A stretch of DNA of 33,025 bases, taken from NCBI GenBank assembly GCA_017538965.1, contig JAFYHU010000045.1, positions 1 to 33,025 of the forward strand, written 5' to 3'. This DNA comes from Oscillospiraceae bacterium (GTDB taxonomy: Bacteria > Bacillota > Clostridia > Oscillospirales > Oscillospiraceae). This document shows positions 24,275 to 32,023 of the stretch, one piece after another. The position numbers and the translations under genes were made by a program. The notes beneath the pieces are model-generated. The model was not told the DNA's origin. It was given only the letters and a program-made list of their open reading frames with translations, and did not search any database. Every line of letters starts with the position of its first letter. Positions within the stretch are counted from its first letter, which is position 1.

Positions 24275-27175
24275 TCACACGGCCGCAAGAAATTTCTTTT
24301 CAAACTCCTCCGCCGGCAGCGGCCGCGAGAAGTAATATCCCTGCACCAGCGCGCAGCCCAGTGTCCGGAGCATCTGCAGCTGCTTCTCCGTCTCCACGCC
24401 CTCCGCGATCACGGGCACCTTCAGCTTTTTCGCGAGTTCCAGAATCAGCTCCACCATCTGGATGTCCTTTTCGTTCTGATCCATGTTCCGGACAAATTCC
24501 CTGTCCATCTTCAGAACGTCAACCGGCATGGAGGTCAGCATGTTCAGCGACGAATAGCCGGTCCCGAAATCGTCGATTTCGATTTCGAATCCCTTCTCCC
24601 GCAGCCGTTTGATCTCGGCGATTACCTGCTTTGCGTTCTCCGTGCAAGCCGATTCCGTGACCTCCAGCTTGAGAGCGCCGCTGTCCAGCCTGTTTTCTTC
24701 GATCAGTCTCTCGAGCGTCTCCTCCAGCGTCGGGTCCAGCACATCCACCCGCGAAAGGTTGACGGAAACCGGAAGCGTTACGCCGTATTTCTCCCGCCAG
24801 GCGGCAACCTGCCGGGCGGCTTCCTCCCAGACATATTTGTCCAGCATCCCGATCTGACCGCTTCTCTCAAACAGCGGGATGAAATCCTTCGGCGAGATCA
24901 GGCCGAACTCCGGATGCTGCCAGCGGACCAGCGCCTCCGCACTTTTCAGAACGGGCGGCTCAGCCTGGATATCATATTTGGGCTGATAGTAGATTGCAAA
25001 CTCCCGATTCTTCAGGGCGTTGCGCAGATCGTTCTGCAGCCGCTGTTCGTATTCCTCCTGGTCGCGCACCCGTTCGTCGAGGATGATCAGGCGCTTTCCA
25101 TACTGTCCTCTCGCCATGTTGCAGCCGACCTGCGCGTGTTCAAACTGCTCGGTCGGTTCCATGTTTTCCTGCCACGGCATCACGCCCATGCGAAGCCGGA
25201 TCTCGGTCTTCGGTTCCAGACCGTCCAGCCGGCCCTGCAGGCGGTCAAACAGAGCCTGATAGCTCTTCGGGCGCAGGCAGTAGATTGCGAAGTGATCCCC
25301 GACAGACCTTCCCGCGATTCCGTCGTTCTCGTTCAGATACGTCCGGATTTCGTCGCCCAGATCGTGAAGCACCCTGTCGCCGAGTTCCCGTCCGCCCGCT
25401 GCGTTCACGGCGTGAAACCGGTCGATATTCAGCACGATCGCGTCTCGCTGCCGGTCGGGATTTTCGCGGTACATGCGGTTGGCAAATTCGTAGAAATAGC
25501 TCCGGTTGTACAGTCCCGTCAGATGATCGAATTCCGTCGCGGAGATCAGTTCCTTATCCGCGCTGGCCTTCTTCTCTGCCCTGACGCTTCGCAGCACCAG
25601 CAGCGAAATAACCAGCAGCACTGCGGCCAGTACGGCCGCCGCAGCACCCATATGGTTCTTCAGGTAAAAGCCGAAGTCGTTTCTCGCGTCTTCCGTGAAA
25701 TAGTAGGAAAGCGCCGCGTTGACCGTGGAATCGGGCACCACGCCCGCGGTCTTGGACAGGATGGAATACAGAATCGTGTCTTCCCTGTTCACAGCAAAGC
25801 CGTAGTCCAGCGCCACGCCCGTGGAGACCGTGACCAGATCATACTTCTCGCAGAGTTTCGCGATGTTGTTGTAGCGGTAATTGCTGATCAGGATACAGTC
25901 CGCCGTTTCTTCCGCAACAGCCTTCAGGCATGCCGGTGTGTCCGTATAGTGAATCGCCCGCCACTGCGGGAAATGCACCTCCAGGAACATGTCGTAGTTG
26001 GGATTTCCCTGATTCACCGCCACCACGACCCGTTCCGCCTCGGCAAAGCCCTTCTGGTCGTCCTTTCTCACCACCGCCGACATGTCCGAGCAGAGGATCG
26101 GGGTAGTCATCGAAAGGTTCCTGGTTTCGCAGTCGTAGTCGGTGAGATTGGCGGGGAACATGCAGTCCACTTCCCCGTTCTTCATCGCGTCGATCGCTGC
26201 GTCGGCCGTCGGATAGGCCACCGCCTCAAAGTCCAGATGTGCGTTTTCCAGGCAGTCCGCCGCCACGTCCAGATAATCCTTCAGAGCGCCGGTCAGTTCT
26301 CCCGTCTTTGGGTCCTTTGCGCAGAAGGCAAGATAGTTGTCCTGATATCCGACCCGGATCGTTCCGTGTTCGGAAAGCCATTTCTTTTCTTCGCTGCTGA
26401 GAAAGGAATTGGCGCCGACAGTCTTGAGATATTGCGCCTCCAGCTGCTGGTTGTAGTATTTGTGATCGGTCTGAATCCGCTCCAGGGCGGCATTCAGTTC
26501 CGCCAGAAGCTCCTGCTTGTCCCTGCTGACGGCAAAGTAGAACTCGGAAGCCCCGACCTTGCACACCGGCACCGTGCGCCGGAAGTTGTTATCGAAGCCG
26601 TCCATCGATACGATCATGTCGAGCTTTCCGTCGTCCAGCATTTCCCTGGATTCTTCTTCCGTGCAGGTCAGTTCGATCACTTCCGCCTGAACGCTGTTTG
26701 CCGCCGCCCAGTCGCGGAAATAGCCGACCTGAACGCTTCCCTTGTTGATTCCGACCTTCTTGCCGTTGAAGGTCGAAAAATCCTCCTGCGAGATCTCGTC
26801 GTTCTTCGGCGAAATGTAAACGTAGTATTCCTCCGTGCCCATCGGCAAATTGGAATACAGGATCTGTTCGGCACGCTCCTCGGTATAGGAAACGTCGCTC
26901 AGCATGTCGATCGTCCCGTTCATGAGCATCTGCAGCAGCTCCGGCCAGCTTCTCTCGACATATTCGTAAGTCCACCCGGTATAGGCGGCGATCTTCTGCT
27001 GATAATCATAGGCATAGCCGGACCGTCGGCCAAAGTCGTCTCTTCTGTTAAACGGCGAATCGTACCATCCGACGCGCACGACCCTATTATCCGCTTTCTC
27101 CGCCTGCGCCGAAACCGTCCCCGCCATGCCCAGCGCCATCACCAGACAGATCAAAACCGCAATCGTCCTTTTCAT
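24275..27175 (-). CDS. Double SBP_bac_3 sensor with degenerate GGDEF and active-type EAL
   Basis: A 966-residue membrane protein. After a signal peptide (KRTIAVLICLVMALG...SAQA) come two tandem family-3 solute-binding domains (about 30-270, RVGWYDSPFN; and about 275-500, IRVGYQDNYLAF), then a membrane helix (about 511-530). The GGDEF domain is degenerate: VGDHF at 625-629. The EAL domain keeps its catalytic set: EALVR (747), EVTES, DDFGTGYSS (868-876), AEGVET (924-929), QGYYF. So it probably hydrolyses c-di-GMP in response to an amino-acid-like ligand outside the cell (inference). The ATG at 27175 is chosen because the extension crosses a repeat array. It follows the HD-GYP/GGDEF gene by 37 bases. 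Confidence 0.92.
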   Translation of the reverse strand: MKRTIAVLICLVMALGMAGTVSAQAEKADNRVVRVGWYDSPFNRRDDFGRRSGYAYDYQQKIAAYTGWTYEYVERSWPELLQMLMNGTIDMLSDVSYTEERAEQILYSNLPMGTEEYYVYISPKNDEISQEDFSTFNGKKVGINKGSVQVGYFRDWAAANSVQAEVIELTCTEEESREMLDDGKLDMIVSMDGFDNNFRRTVPVCKVGASEFYFAVSRDKQELLAELNAALERIQTDHKYYNQQLEAQYLKTVGANSFLSSEEKKWLSEHGTIRVGYQDNYLAFCAKDPKTGELTGALKDYLDVAADCLENAHLDFEAVAYPTADAAIDAMKNGEVDCMFPANLTDYDCETRNLSMTTPILCSDMSAVVRKDDQKGFAEAERVVVAVNQGNPNYDMFLEVHFPQWRAIHYTDTPACLKAVAEETADCILISNYRYNNIAKLCEKYDLVTVSTGVALDYGFAVNREDTILYSILSKTAGVVPDSTVNAALSYYFTEDARNDFGFYLKNHMGAAAAVLAAVLLVISLLVLRSVRAEKKASADKELISATEFDHLTGLYNRSYFYEFANRMYRENPDRQRDAIVLNIDRFHAVNAAGGRELGDRVLHDLGDEIRTYLNENDGIAGRSVGDHFAIYCLRPKSYQALFDRLQGRLDGLEPKTEIRLRMGVMPWQENMEPTEQFEHAQVGCNMARGQYGKRLIILDERVRDQEEYEQRLQNDLRNALKNREFAIYYQPKYDIQAEPPVLKSAEALVRWQHPEFGLISPKDFIPLFERSGQIGMLDKYVWEEAARQVAAWREKYGVTLPVSVNLSRVDVLDPTLEETLERLIEENRLDSGALKLEVTESACTENAKQVIAEIKRLREKGFEIEIDDFGTGYSSLNMLTSMPVDVLKMDREFVRNMDQNEKDIQMVELILELAKKLKVPVIAEGVETEKQLQMLRTLGCALVQGYYFSRPLPAEEFEKKFLAAV

Positions 27176-27183
27176 ATTCCCAC

Positions 27184-27217
27184 TCTCAACTCTCAACTTT
27201 ATCCTTCGTCTCTCAAC
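27184..27217. repeat. Heptad repeat array, copy a
   Basis: TCTCAAC units at 27184-27190, 27191-27197 and 27211-27217, the last covering the stop codon of the HD-GYP/GGDEF gene. On the minus strand the units read GTTGAGA and precede the EAL gene. Confidence 0.7.
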
Positions 27218-29426
27218 TCTCTCCCGGGTCCGCCACTGAGTACGACGGCGAGAACGCATTGCTCCCGTTCATCTTGTAGTAGCCCCGGAAGATTCTTTCC
27301 ATCGCCGTCCGCACGCCTTCGTCATCCGTCCCGAGCAGGATGATCAGGAACTGGTGCCTGCTGTACCTCGTCACCACGTCCACGCCCCGCACGGTCTGCC
27401 GGATCGCCTGTTCCATGAAGTACATGGAAATCTCCAGCTCCTCCGTATGCGGCACGGTCCCGGGCAGCGGTTCGAGCTTGATCATGATCAGCTTGAAGGG
27501 CTGCGAATACCGCTTCTCAAGGTTTTCGATGTATTCATAGAGCTGCGCAAACTGCCTGTATTCCACGTCCATCGCGCCGTCGTAGCTTCCGCTGGTCCGG
27601 ATCGCCCGGATGAGCTTGTTCATATCCAGCTCTTCTTCCCGGTAAGACTCCGAGGCCACGTTGTAGAATCCCAGGTCTCTTTTGCCGTTCTGCTTCACGT
27701 GGTAAAGCGCCTTGTCCGCCTGGTTGAAGATCTTCATGTAGGCGTCCGCCGGCGTGGACATCGCCAGCCCCGCGGAAAGCGAGGCCTCGGCGGTTTCTCT
27801 GTCTGCGCCGCTCTTCTCTTCAAAGGTCCTGATCACTTTCCTGACGGTCTCTTCCGCTTCCTCCCGGGAAACATCCTTCAGGAACATCAGGAATTCATCC
27901 CCGCCGAGCCGGCAGCAGATACCGTCCCCGCAGTATTCGTTCAGCGTGTCTCCCATCATTTTGAGGACCTTGTCCCCGGCTTTGTGGCCGCTGATGTCGT
28001 TGATTTTCTTCAGGTTGTCCACATCGAAGAAGACAAAGCAGCCCTCCGTCTCCTTCATCATCCGCGCGATGGCCGCCTCTCCGGCACTTCGGACCAGAAC
28101 GCCGGTGATCAGGTCCGTATTGTCCCCGGAGCTCTGCGTGATGAAGCTGTTGAGCACTGTCTGCAGCAGCGTGGAAGAGGCTTCCTCGCTCTCCCCCGTA
28201 TCCGCGCTTTCTCTTCCGATGATCTCGTCCAGTTGCCCGTGATCCCACAGATCCAGCAAGATGTCCGTGTACCCCGGGTCAAACTGCGTTCCTCTGCCTT
28301 CCAGCAGTTCTTTTCGAATATGCTCCTCTTCGCAGGCCCTCCGGTAAACGCGGTTCGAGCTCATCGCGTCAAAGGCGTCCGCGATGGCAACGATCCTGGC
28401 TTCCTCGGAGATTTCCGTTCCCTTCTTCCCGAGCGGATATCCCGTCCCGTCATACCGCTCGTGATGGCTCAGGGCGACATCCTCCGCGGTCGCGATCATG
28501 ATTTTGTTCCGCAGAATCTCCGCGCCCGTGGTCGTATGCGATTTGATGATGTCGTATTCCGCCTCGGTCAGCCGCTTGGGATTGTTCAGGATCGAGTCGG
28601 GAACGCCGATCTTCCCGATGTCATGCAGCAGCGCCGCATACCGCAGATCGTTCACTCTCTGCTCCGGCCATCCCAGCGCCTCCGCGATCTTGACCGAATA
28701 CTGGCTCACGCGGGAGGAATGTCCCTTGGTGTACGGGTCCTTGGCGTCGATGGCGTTGGCCAGCGTCTCGATCGTCTGCAGAGACATCTTCTCAATCCTG
28801 CGGCTTCTCTCCTCCGCCACCGCTGTCTGCCGCTCCACCTCTTCGTTGAGCCGGTTGGTATGGTCGATTTCAAACAGCGCGCTCTTGTGGTACTGATACA
28901 TGACGTAGCAGGTAATCAGCGCGTTGAAGAAGTACAGAATCGGAAAGCGGTCCAGGATGATCGGGGTAAAGTGACTCTCCAGGCTCTGCCGGACCGGTGT
29001 ATAGAAGGCGATCATGTACAGCGCCTGAAAATAGGCGGACAGCCAGATTCCTTCCTTCACGCCGTACATGTAGCACACCGAAAGCGGAATCAGCAGCGTC
29101 CAGAGAAAGGCAAATCCGTTGGGAACGAACAGAATGCAGTAGGTGAATATCACGATGATTGCCAGGATGGTTACGATCACTGAAAAGCGCCGGGAATTCC
29201 TGACTTTCAGAAAATAGATGTCCAGAACGCTGAGGATGACAAACGCAAGCGGGGCAATCATGGTACGATAGTCTTTTTGCAGGATATTCACCAGAACCAT
29301 CAAAACGCCGAGCACAATGACGATGTACGACTCGACCAGCATGTTCTGTATGTTTCTCTCGTACCGCTCGCCGACGAAAATGCTTCGGTTCAGCGTATCT
29401 CGGATTTCCCGTATTTTTTCCTTCAT
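27213..29426 (-). CDS. Membrane HD-GYP/GGDEF c-di-GMP enzyme
   Basis: A 737-residue protein. About six membrane helices (33-180) form an MASE-like input. A coiled region (188-222) leads to an HD-GYP domain with LLHDIGKIGVP (267-276) and HHERYDGTGYP (321-331). A GGDEF domain follows with an intact RLGGDEFLMF (GGDEF at 508-512) and FDVDNLKKIND. Residues about 600-737 look like a second, degenerate GGDEF fold: VDVVTRYSRHQFLIIL has SRHQF at 689-693. It may both make and degrade c-di-GMP. GGAGG is 7 bases before the ATG at 29426; the longer frame to 29501 runs into the promoter. Confidence 0.93.
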   Translation of the reverse strand: MKEKIREIRDTLNRSIFVGERYERNIQNMLVESYIVIVLGVLMVLVNILQKDYRTMIAPLAFVILSVLDIYFLKVRNSRRFSVIVTILAIIVIFTYCILFVPNGFAFLWTLLIPLSVCYMYGVKEGIWLSAYFQALYMIAFYTPVRQSLESHFTPIILDRFPILYFFNALITCYVMYQYHKSALFEIDHTNRLNEEVERQTAVAEERSRRIEKMSLQTIETLANAIDAKDPYTKGHSSRVSQYSVKIAEALGWPEQRVNDLRYAALLHDIGKIGVPDSILNNPKRLTEAEYDIIKSHTTTGAEILRNKIMIATAEDVALSHHERYDGTGYPLGKKGTEISEEARIVAIADAFDAMSSNRVYRRACEEEHIRKELLEGRGTQFDPGYTDILLDLWDHGQLDEIIGRESADTGESEEASSTLLQTVLNSFITQSSGDNTDLITGVLVRSAGEAAIARMMKETEGCFVFFDVDNLKKINDISGHKAGDKVLKMMGDTLNEYCGDGICCRLGGDEFLMFLKDVSREEAEETVRKVIRTFEEKSGADRETAEASLSAGLAMSTPADAYMKIFNQADKALYHVKQNGKRDLGFYNVASESYREEELDMNKLIRAIRTSGSYDGAMDVEYRQFAQLYEYIENLEKRYSQPFKLIMIKLEPLPGTVPHTEELEISMYFMEQAIRQTVRGVDVVTRYSRHQFLIILLGTDDEGVRTAMERIFRGYYKMNGSNAFSPSYSVADPGES

Positions 29427-29472
29427 GCCTTTTCCTCCGGCCGGGTCCGCATCTCTATAAAAACCCAATATA

Positions 29473-29501
29473 ATTGTATCTGCAACCTCCGCCTCTGTCA
29501 A
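29473..29501 (-). promoter_or_regulatory. Promoter of the c-di-GMP operon
   Basis: TTGACA (29496-29501) and TACAAT (29473-29478), 17 bases apart on the minus strand, 46 bases before the start codon of the HD-GYP/GGDEF gene. It probably serves this gene, the EAL gene and the double-glycine peptide. Confidence 0.82.
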
Positions 29502-29567
29502 GCGAATTCTCTCATATCAACTTCCCCGCAGGGAGCAATCCCCGCGCCCGCAGGCGCCCCTCCCGTC

Positions 29568-29595
29568 TCTCAACTCTCAACTCTCTTCTCTCAAC
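29568..29595. repeat. Heptad repeat array, copy b
   Basis: Four units in exact 7-base period: TCTCAAC, TCTCAAC, TCTCTTC, TCTCAAC. A GC-rich hairpin-prone stretch (29530-29566) precedes it. It lies between the divergent promoters of the c-di-GMP operon and the phosphoribosyltransferase-like gene. Confidence 0.75.
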
Positions 29596-29606
29596 TCTAT
29601 TTATAC

Positions 29607-29635
29607 TTGTCTGTTTCTCAAAAACGGTATATAAT
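29607..29635 (+). promoter_or_regulatory. Promoter of the phosphoribosyltransferase-like gene
   Basis: TTGTCT (29607-29612) and a perfect TATAAT (29630-29635) with a 17-base spacer, 50 bases before the start codon. Confidence 0.78.
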
Positions 29636-29685
29636 CAGTTTAACATCTACACCAAAAATCAAAGAAAAGAAAGGAAGCCTCAGCC

Positions 29686-30324
29686 ATGAGTATTTCCATC
29701 ACCCATCTGCGGGACGGCGCGCACAACATTCCTCTTCGTATCGCAAGAGGTCATTTCGCGACGAGCAACTGCCATGTCAATTGCTACATCGACATGACCT
29801 ATACCAAACACCGCCTGGAAGAGGCCAAAGAGGCCGCCAAGGAACTGGCGGAAAACCTCGACAAGACCTCTCCCATCGACAGCATTCTCTGCCTGGAAGG
29901 CACCGAAGTGATTGCGACCTTCCTCGCGCAGGAACTGATCCAGAGCGGCATCGGCATCACGAACGAGCACAAGACGATCTATGTCGTCACCCCGGAGCTG
30001 AACTCCGGCCACCAGATGATCTTCCGCAGCAACATGGCCCACCTGATCCGCAACCGCCATGTCCTGATTCTCGCCGCCACGATCGCCAGCGGTGCCATGG
30101 TTCTGGACGCCATCAATGCCGTGAAGTACTACGGCGGCATCCCGGAGAGAATCTGCGCGATCTTCTCCGCGGGCAAGAAGTGCGCCGGCATTCCGATCAC
30201 CACCATCTTCAACGCGGAATTTCTCCCCGACTATATGTGCTCGACCCCGGGCGACTGCCCACTGTGCCGTCAGGGTGAAAAACTCGACGCCCTCGTCAAC
30301 GCCTACGGCATCTCCAGCTTCTGA
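29686..30324 (+). CDS. Orotate phosphoribosyltransferase-like protein
   Basis: A 212-residue soluble protein of the clostridial group usually labelled orotate phosphoribosyltransferase. The match is from family memory: N-terminal IARGHFATSNCHVNCYIDMT, middle LCLEGTEVIATFLAQEL, the HVLILAATIASGAMV stretch and C-terminal DCPLCRQGEKLDALVNAYG. The PRPP-binding loop (usually two acidic residues then TGGT) reads AATIASGAM, so a normal transferase reaction is doubtful; it may be a regulator or a divergent enzyme. The CPLC pair could bind a metal. No pyr genes adjoin. AAAGGAAG lies upstream of the ATG. Confidence 0.78.
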   Translation: MSISITHLRDGAHNIPLRIARGHFATSNCHVNCYIDMTYTKHRLEEAKEAAKELAENLDKTSPIDSILCLEGTEVIATFLAQELIQSGIGITNEHKTIYVVTPELNSGHQMIFRSNMAHLIRNRHVLILAATIASGAMVLDAINAVKYYGGIPERICAIFSAGKKCAGIPITTIFNAEFLPDYMCSTPGDCPLCRQGEKLDALVNAYGISSF

Positions 30325-30353
30325 ACCGGAAGCCCGTCCCTCATCTCATCCCC

Positions 30354-30380
30354 TGCCGCAGCGGCATTTCAACTTTCAAC
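30354..30380. repeat. Heptad repeat array, copy c
   Basis: TTTCAAC at 30367-30373 and 30374-30380, preceded by a short palindrome TGCCGCAGCGGCA (30354-30366) and followed by a GC hairpin. Confidence 0.65.
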
Positions 30381-30385
30381 TTTTA

Positions 30386-30416
30386 AAGCAGCGGCTCCGC
30401 CGCTGCTTGTTTCTCT
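30386..30416 (+). terminator. Hairpin between convergent genes, probable terminator
   Basis: AAGCAGCGGC (30386-30395) and GCCGCTGCTT (30399-30408) form a perfect 10-bp stem with loop TCC, then GTTTCTCTT. It would end the phosphoribosyltransferase-like gene; for the opposite MBL gene the trailing sequence is purine-rich and unsuited. Its arms resemble those at 31105-31123. Confidence 0.65.
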
Positions 30417-30430
30417 TCTCTCTTATCTCT
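30412..30430. repeat. 19-base direct repeat, left copy
   Basis: TCTCTTCTCTCTTATCTCT, identical to 31081-31099. This copy contains the stop codon of the MBL gene (30423-30425). Confidence 0.8.
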
Positions 30431-31061
30431 CGCAAATAATCTCTACCCTGATCCCTTCATCCACCTTCGCCCGAAACGTCTCCGCATCCTCCTTCGATCC
30501 GACGACGCTCCCGTAGTGCGTCGGGATCGCCGCCGCAGGCCGGATGCCGTTGATCAGTTCGGCGGCCTGCCCGGCATTCATCGTGTAGGTCCCGCCGATG
30601 GGCACAAGCGCGACATCGCAGGAGACCTGCTTTGCCTCGGCGGTCGCGTCCGTGTCGCCGGCAACGTAGATCCGCCTGCCATCCATCACAATCACATAAC
30701 CGACCCAGCCCGCCGCCTTGGGATGAAACGGCTTCAGCTTATTGTAAGCCGGAACGGTTTCAAAGGCGAGCGTGCCGATCTCATAAGCCGCCGACGGTTT
30801 CACGGGGACGACCCGGAACCTGCCGGCGCTTTCTTTTTCCGCCTTTGCCTTCATCTTCTCGGGAACAATCAGAACGGTGTTTTCCTTGGCGACCTTTTCG
30901 ATGTCCTCCGGCGAGAAGTGGTCATAATGATCGTGTGTGACAAACACATAGTCTGCGTCCTGCGGCCTGTCTTTTACCATATAAGGGTCAACATACACAA
31001 TGCCCGCAATCCCGCCGATCCGAATGCTGCTGTGCGTAAGAACCCGAATCCCCTCTGTCAT
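30423..31061 (-). CDS. MBL-fold metal-dependent hydrolase
   Basis: A 212-residue protein of the UlaG-like metallo-beta-lactamase family. Metal ligands are visible: VTHDHYDHFS (HxHxDH), AGDTD and IPTHYGSVVGS near the end. Short members like this one lack a clear substrate; UlaG itself is an L-ascorbate-6-phosphate lactonase. GGAGG lies about 11 bases before the ATG. The gene is bracketed by a 19-base direct repeat, one copy overlapping its stop. It lies downstream of the aldolase gene in the same direction with a 51-base gap. Confidence 0.9.
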   Translation of the reverse strand: MTEGIRVLTHSSIRIGGIAGIVYVDPYMVKDRPQDADYVFVTHDHYDHFSPEDIEKVAKENTVLIVPEKMKAKAEKESAGRFRVVPVKPSAAYEIGTLAFETVPAYNKLKPFHPKAAGWVGYVIVMDGRRIYVAGDTDATAEAKQVSCDVALVPIGGTYTMNAGQAAELINGIRPAAAIPTHYGSVVGSKEDAETFRAKVDEGIRVEIICER

Positions 31062-31080
31062 CCGTTCAAACTCCTCCGTC

Positions 31081-31123
31081 TCTCTTCTCTCTTATCTCTT
31101 CTCTGCAGCAGCTCAGCTGCTGC
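31081..31123. repeat. 19-base direct repeat, right copy, plus GC hairpin
   Basis: 31081-31099 repeats 30412-30430 exactly. Next to it, GCAGCAGC (31105-31112) and GCTGCTGC (31116-31123) form a hairpin whose 3-base loop is the stop codon of the aldolase gene (31113-31115 on the minus strand). Confidence 0.8.
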
Positions 31124-31889
31124 TCAGCTCTGCCACATGTCTCTTCACCGCATCGGTGAGAATCGTCGCATCCATTCCCAGCGTGACGCTGCCGTAGCCC
31201 AGCGCGAAGTCCTCCTTTGCCACGGCCTCGTTCCCCGCGAAGATAAACGAAAGCTTCCCTGCCTCGGCGCAGACCCTCTGAATATGCCGGATCGCATCCC
31301 GCACCTCGGGGTCGTCAAACTTCCCGGGTTTCCCCATCGCAGCCGAGAGATCAAAAGGCCCGACATAAATGCCGTCGATGCCGTCGACCCGCAGAATCTC
31401 CTCCAGGCTGTTCAGGCATTCCACCGTCTCGCACTGGGGAAGCAGCATCGTCTCCCGGTTGGAAACCTCGAAATAGTGCTCCAGCCCATGCTGAGCATAG
31501 TCCTCGTACCAGAATCCGCTTCCGGCCGTAGGCGCCACGCCGCGCTTCCCGAGCGGCATGTATTTGCCGTATTCCACGATTTTTTCCACTTCCTCGACGG
31601 TGCGCACATCCGGAATCACCAGACCCATCACCCCGACGTCCAGCTGCCGCAGAATGGCCTCGCGGCTCACTTCGGAAACACGGGCAAAAGGTGTCAGTCC
31701 GTACAGCTTTGCCGTTTGGACATACGCCAGCGTGGACTGAGGATTGAAGGGCCCGTGTTCATTGTCAATGATGATGTAATCCAGTCCCCCGAGTCCCAGG
31801 CATTCCGCCACGGTGGCGCTTCCGGTCTCAAAAAAGGTGCCGAGCGTCTTCCCGCCCGCAAGCATCTTCGCTTTTACCTGATTTATCAT
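31113..31889 (-). CDS. HpcH/HpaI-family class II aldolase
   Basis: A 258-residue protein of the 2-keto-3-deoxy-sugar/4-hydroxy-2-oxovalerate aldolase group. LDYIIIDNEHGPFN contains the metal-binding and general-base region, LDVGVMGLVIPDVRTVEE and GVAPTAGSGFWYEDY follow, and DGIDGIYVGPFDLSAAMG is the family's conserved glycine-rich segment. It cleaves or forms pyruvate-containing acids with a divalent metal; the substrate is unknown. GAGGAG precedes the ATG at 31889, so nine upstream codons are rejected. The last residues, SSS and the stop, are encoded by a GC hairpin. No sugar-acid genes adjoin. Confidence 0.9.
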   Translation of the reverse strand: MINQVKAKMLAGGKTLGTFFETGSATVAECLGLGGLDYIIIDNEHGPFNPQSTLAYVQTAKLYGLTPFARVSEVSREAILRQLDVGVMGLVIPDVRTVEEVEKIVEYGKYMPLGKRGVAPTAGSGFWYEDYAQHGLEHYFEVSNRETMLLPQCETVECLNSLEEILRVDGIDGIYVGPFDLSAAMGKPGKFDDPEVRDAIRHIQRVCAEAGKLSFIFAGNEAVAKEDFALGYGSVTLGMDATILTDAVKRHVAELSSS

Positions 31890-31903
31890 ACTTTCTCCTC
31901 GTC

Positions 31904-31931
31904 TTTCCACTTTCAACTTTTAACTTTAATT
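31904..31931. repeat. Heptad repeat array, copy e
   Basis: TTTCCAC, TTTCAAC, TTTTAAC, TTTAATT in 7-base period, just upstream of the aldolase ribosome site on the minus strand. Confidence 0.6.
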
Positions 31932-31933
31932 TA

Positions 31934-31986
31934 CGGCAGATCGTGTAAGCCTTCCACCTGCTCGATCTGCCGCACTTGGTTTTTTT
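31934..31986. terminator. Hairpin between secreted protein and aldolase
   Basis: CGGCAGATCG (31934-31943) and CGATCTGCCG (31963-31972) pair perfectly over 10 bp with a 19-base loop. The T run (31979-31986) is on the plus strand side, so as a terminator it suits rightward transcription better than the leftward secreted-protein gene. Confidence 0.5.
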
Positions 31987-32023
31987 ATTTCCTTTGCTCA
32001 GGATATCCTTCCCTTGCCCGGTT

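Noticed and set aside
24206-27343. A 1,045-codon open frame on the plus strand opposite the EAL and HD-GYP genes
   Set aside because: Its product is rich in His, Arg, Gln and Val without domains, while the minus strand shows complete conserved domains. It is an antisense shadow of GC-rich coding DNA. The same holds for 21873-24335, 17862-19628, 27354-29183 and 30516-32078.
27184-29595. Heptad arrays as a CRISPR
   Set aside because: Units are 7 bases without spacers and no cas genes are present.
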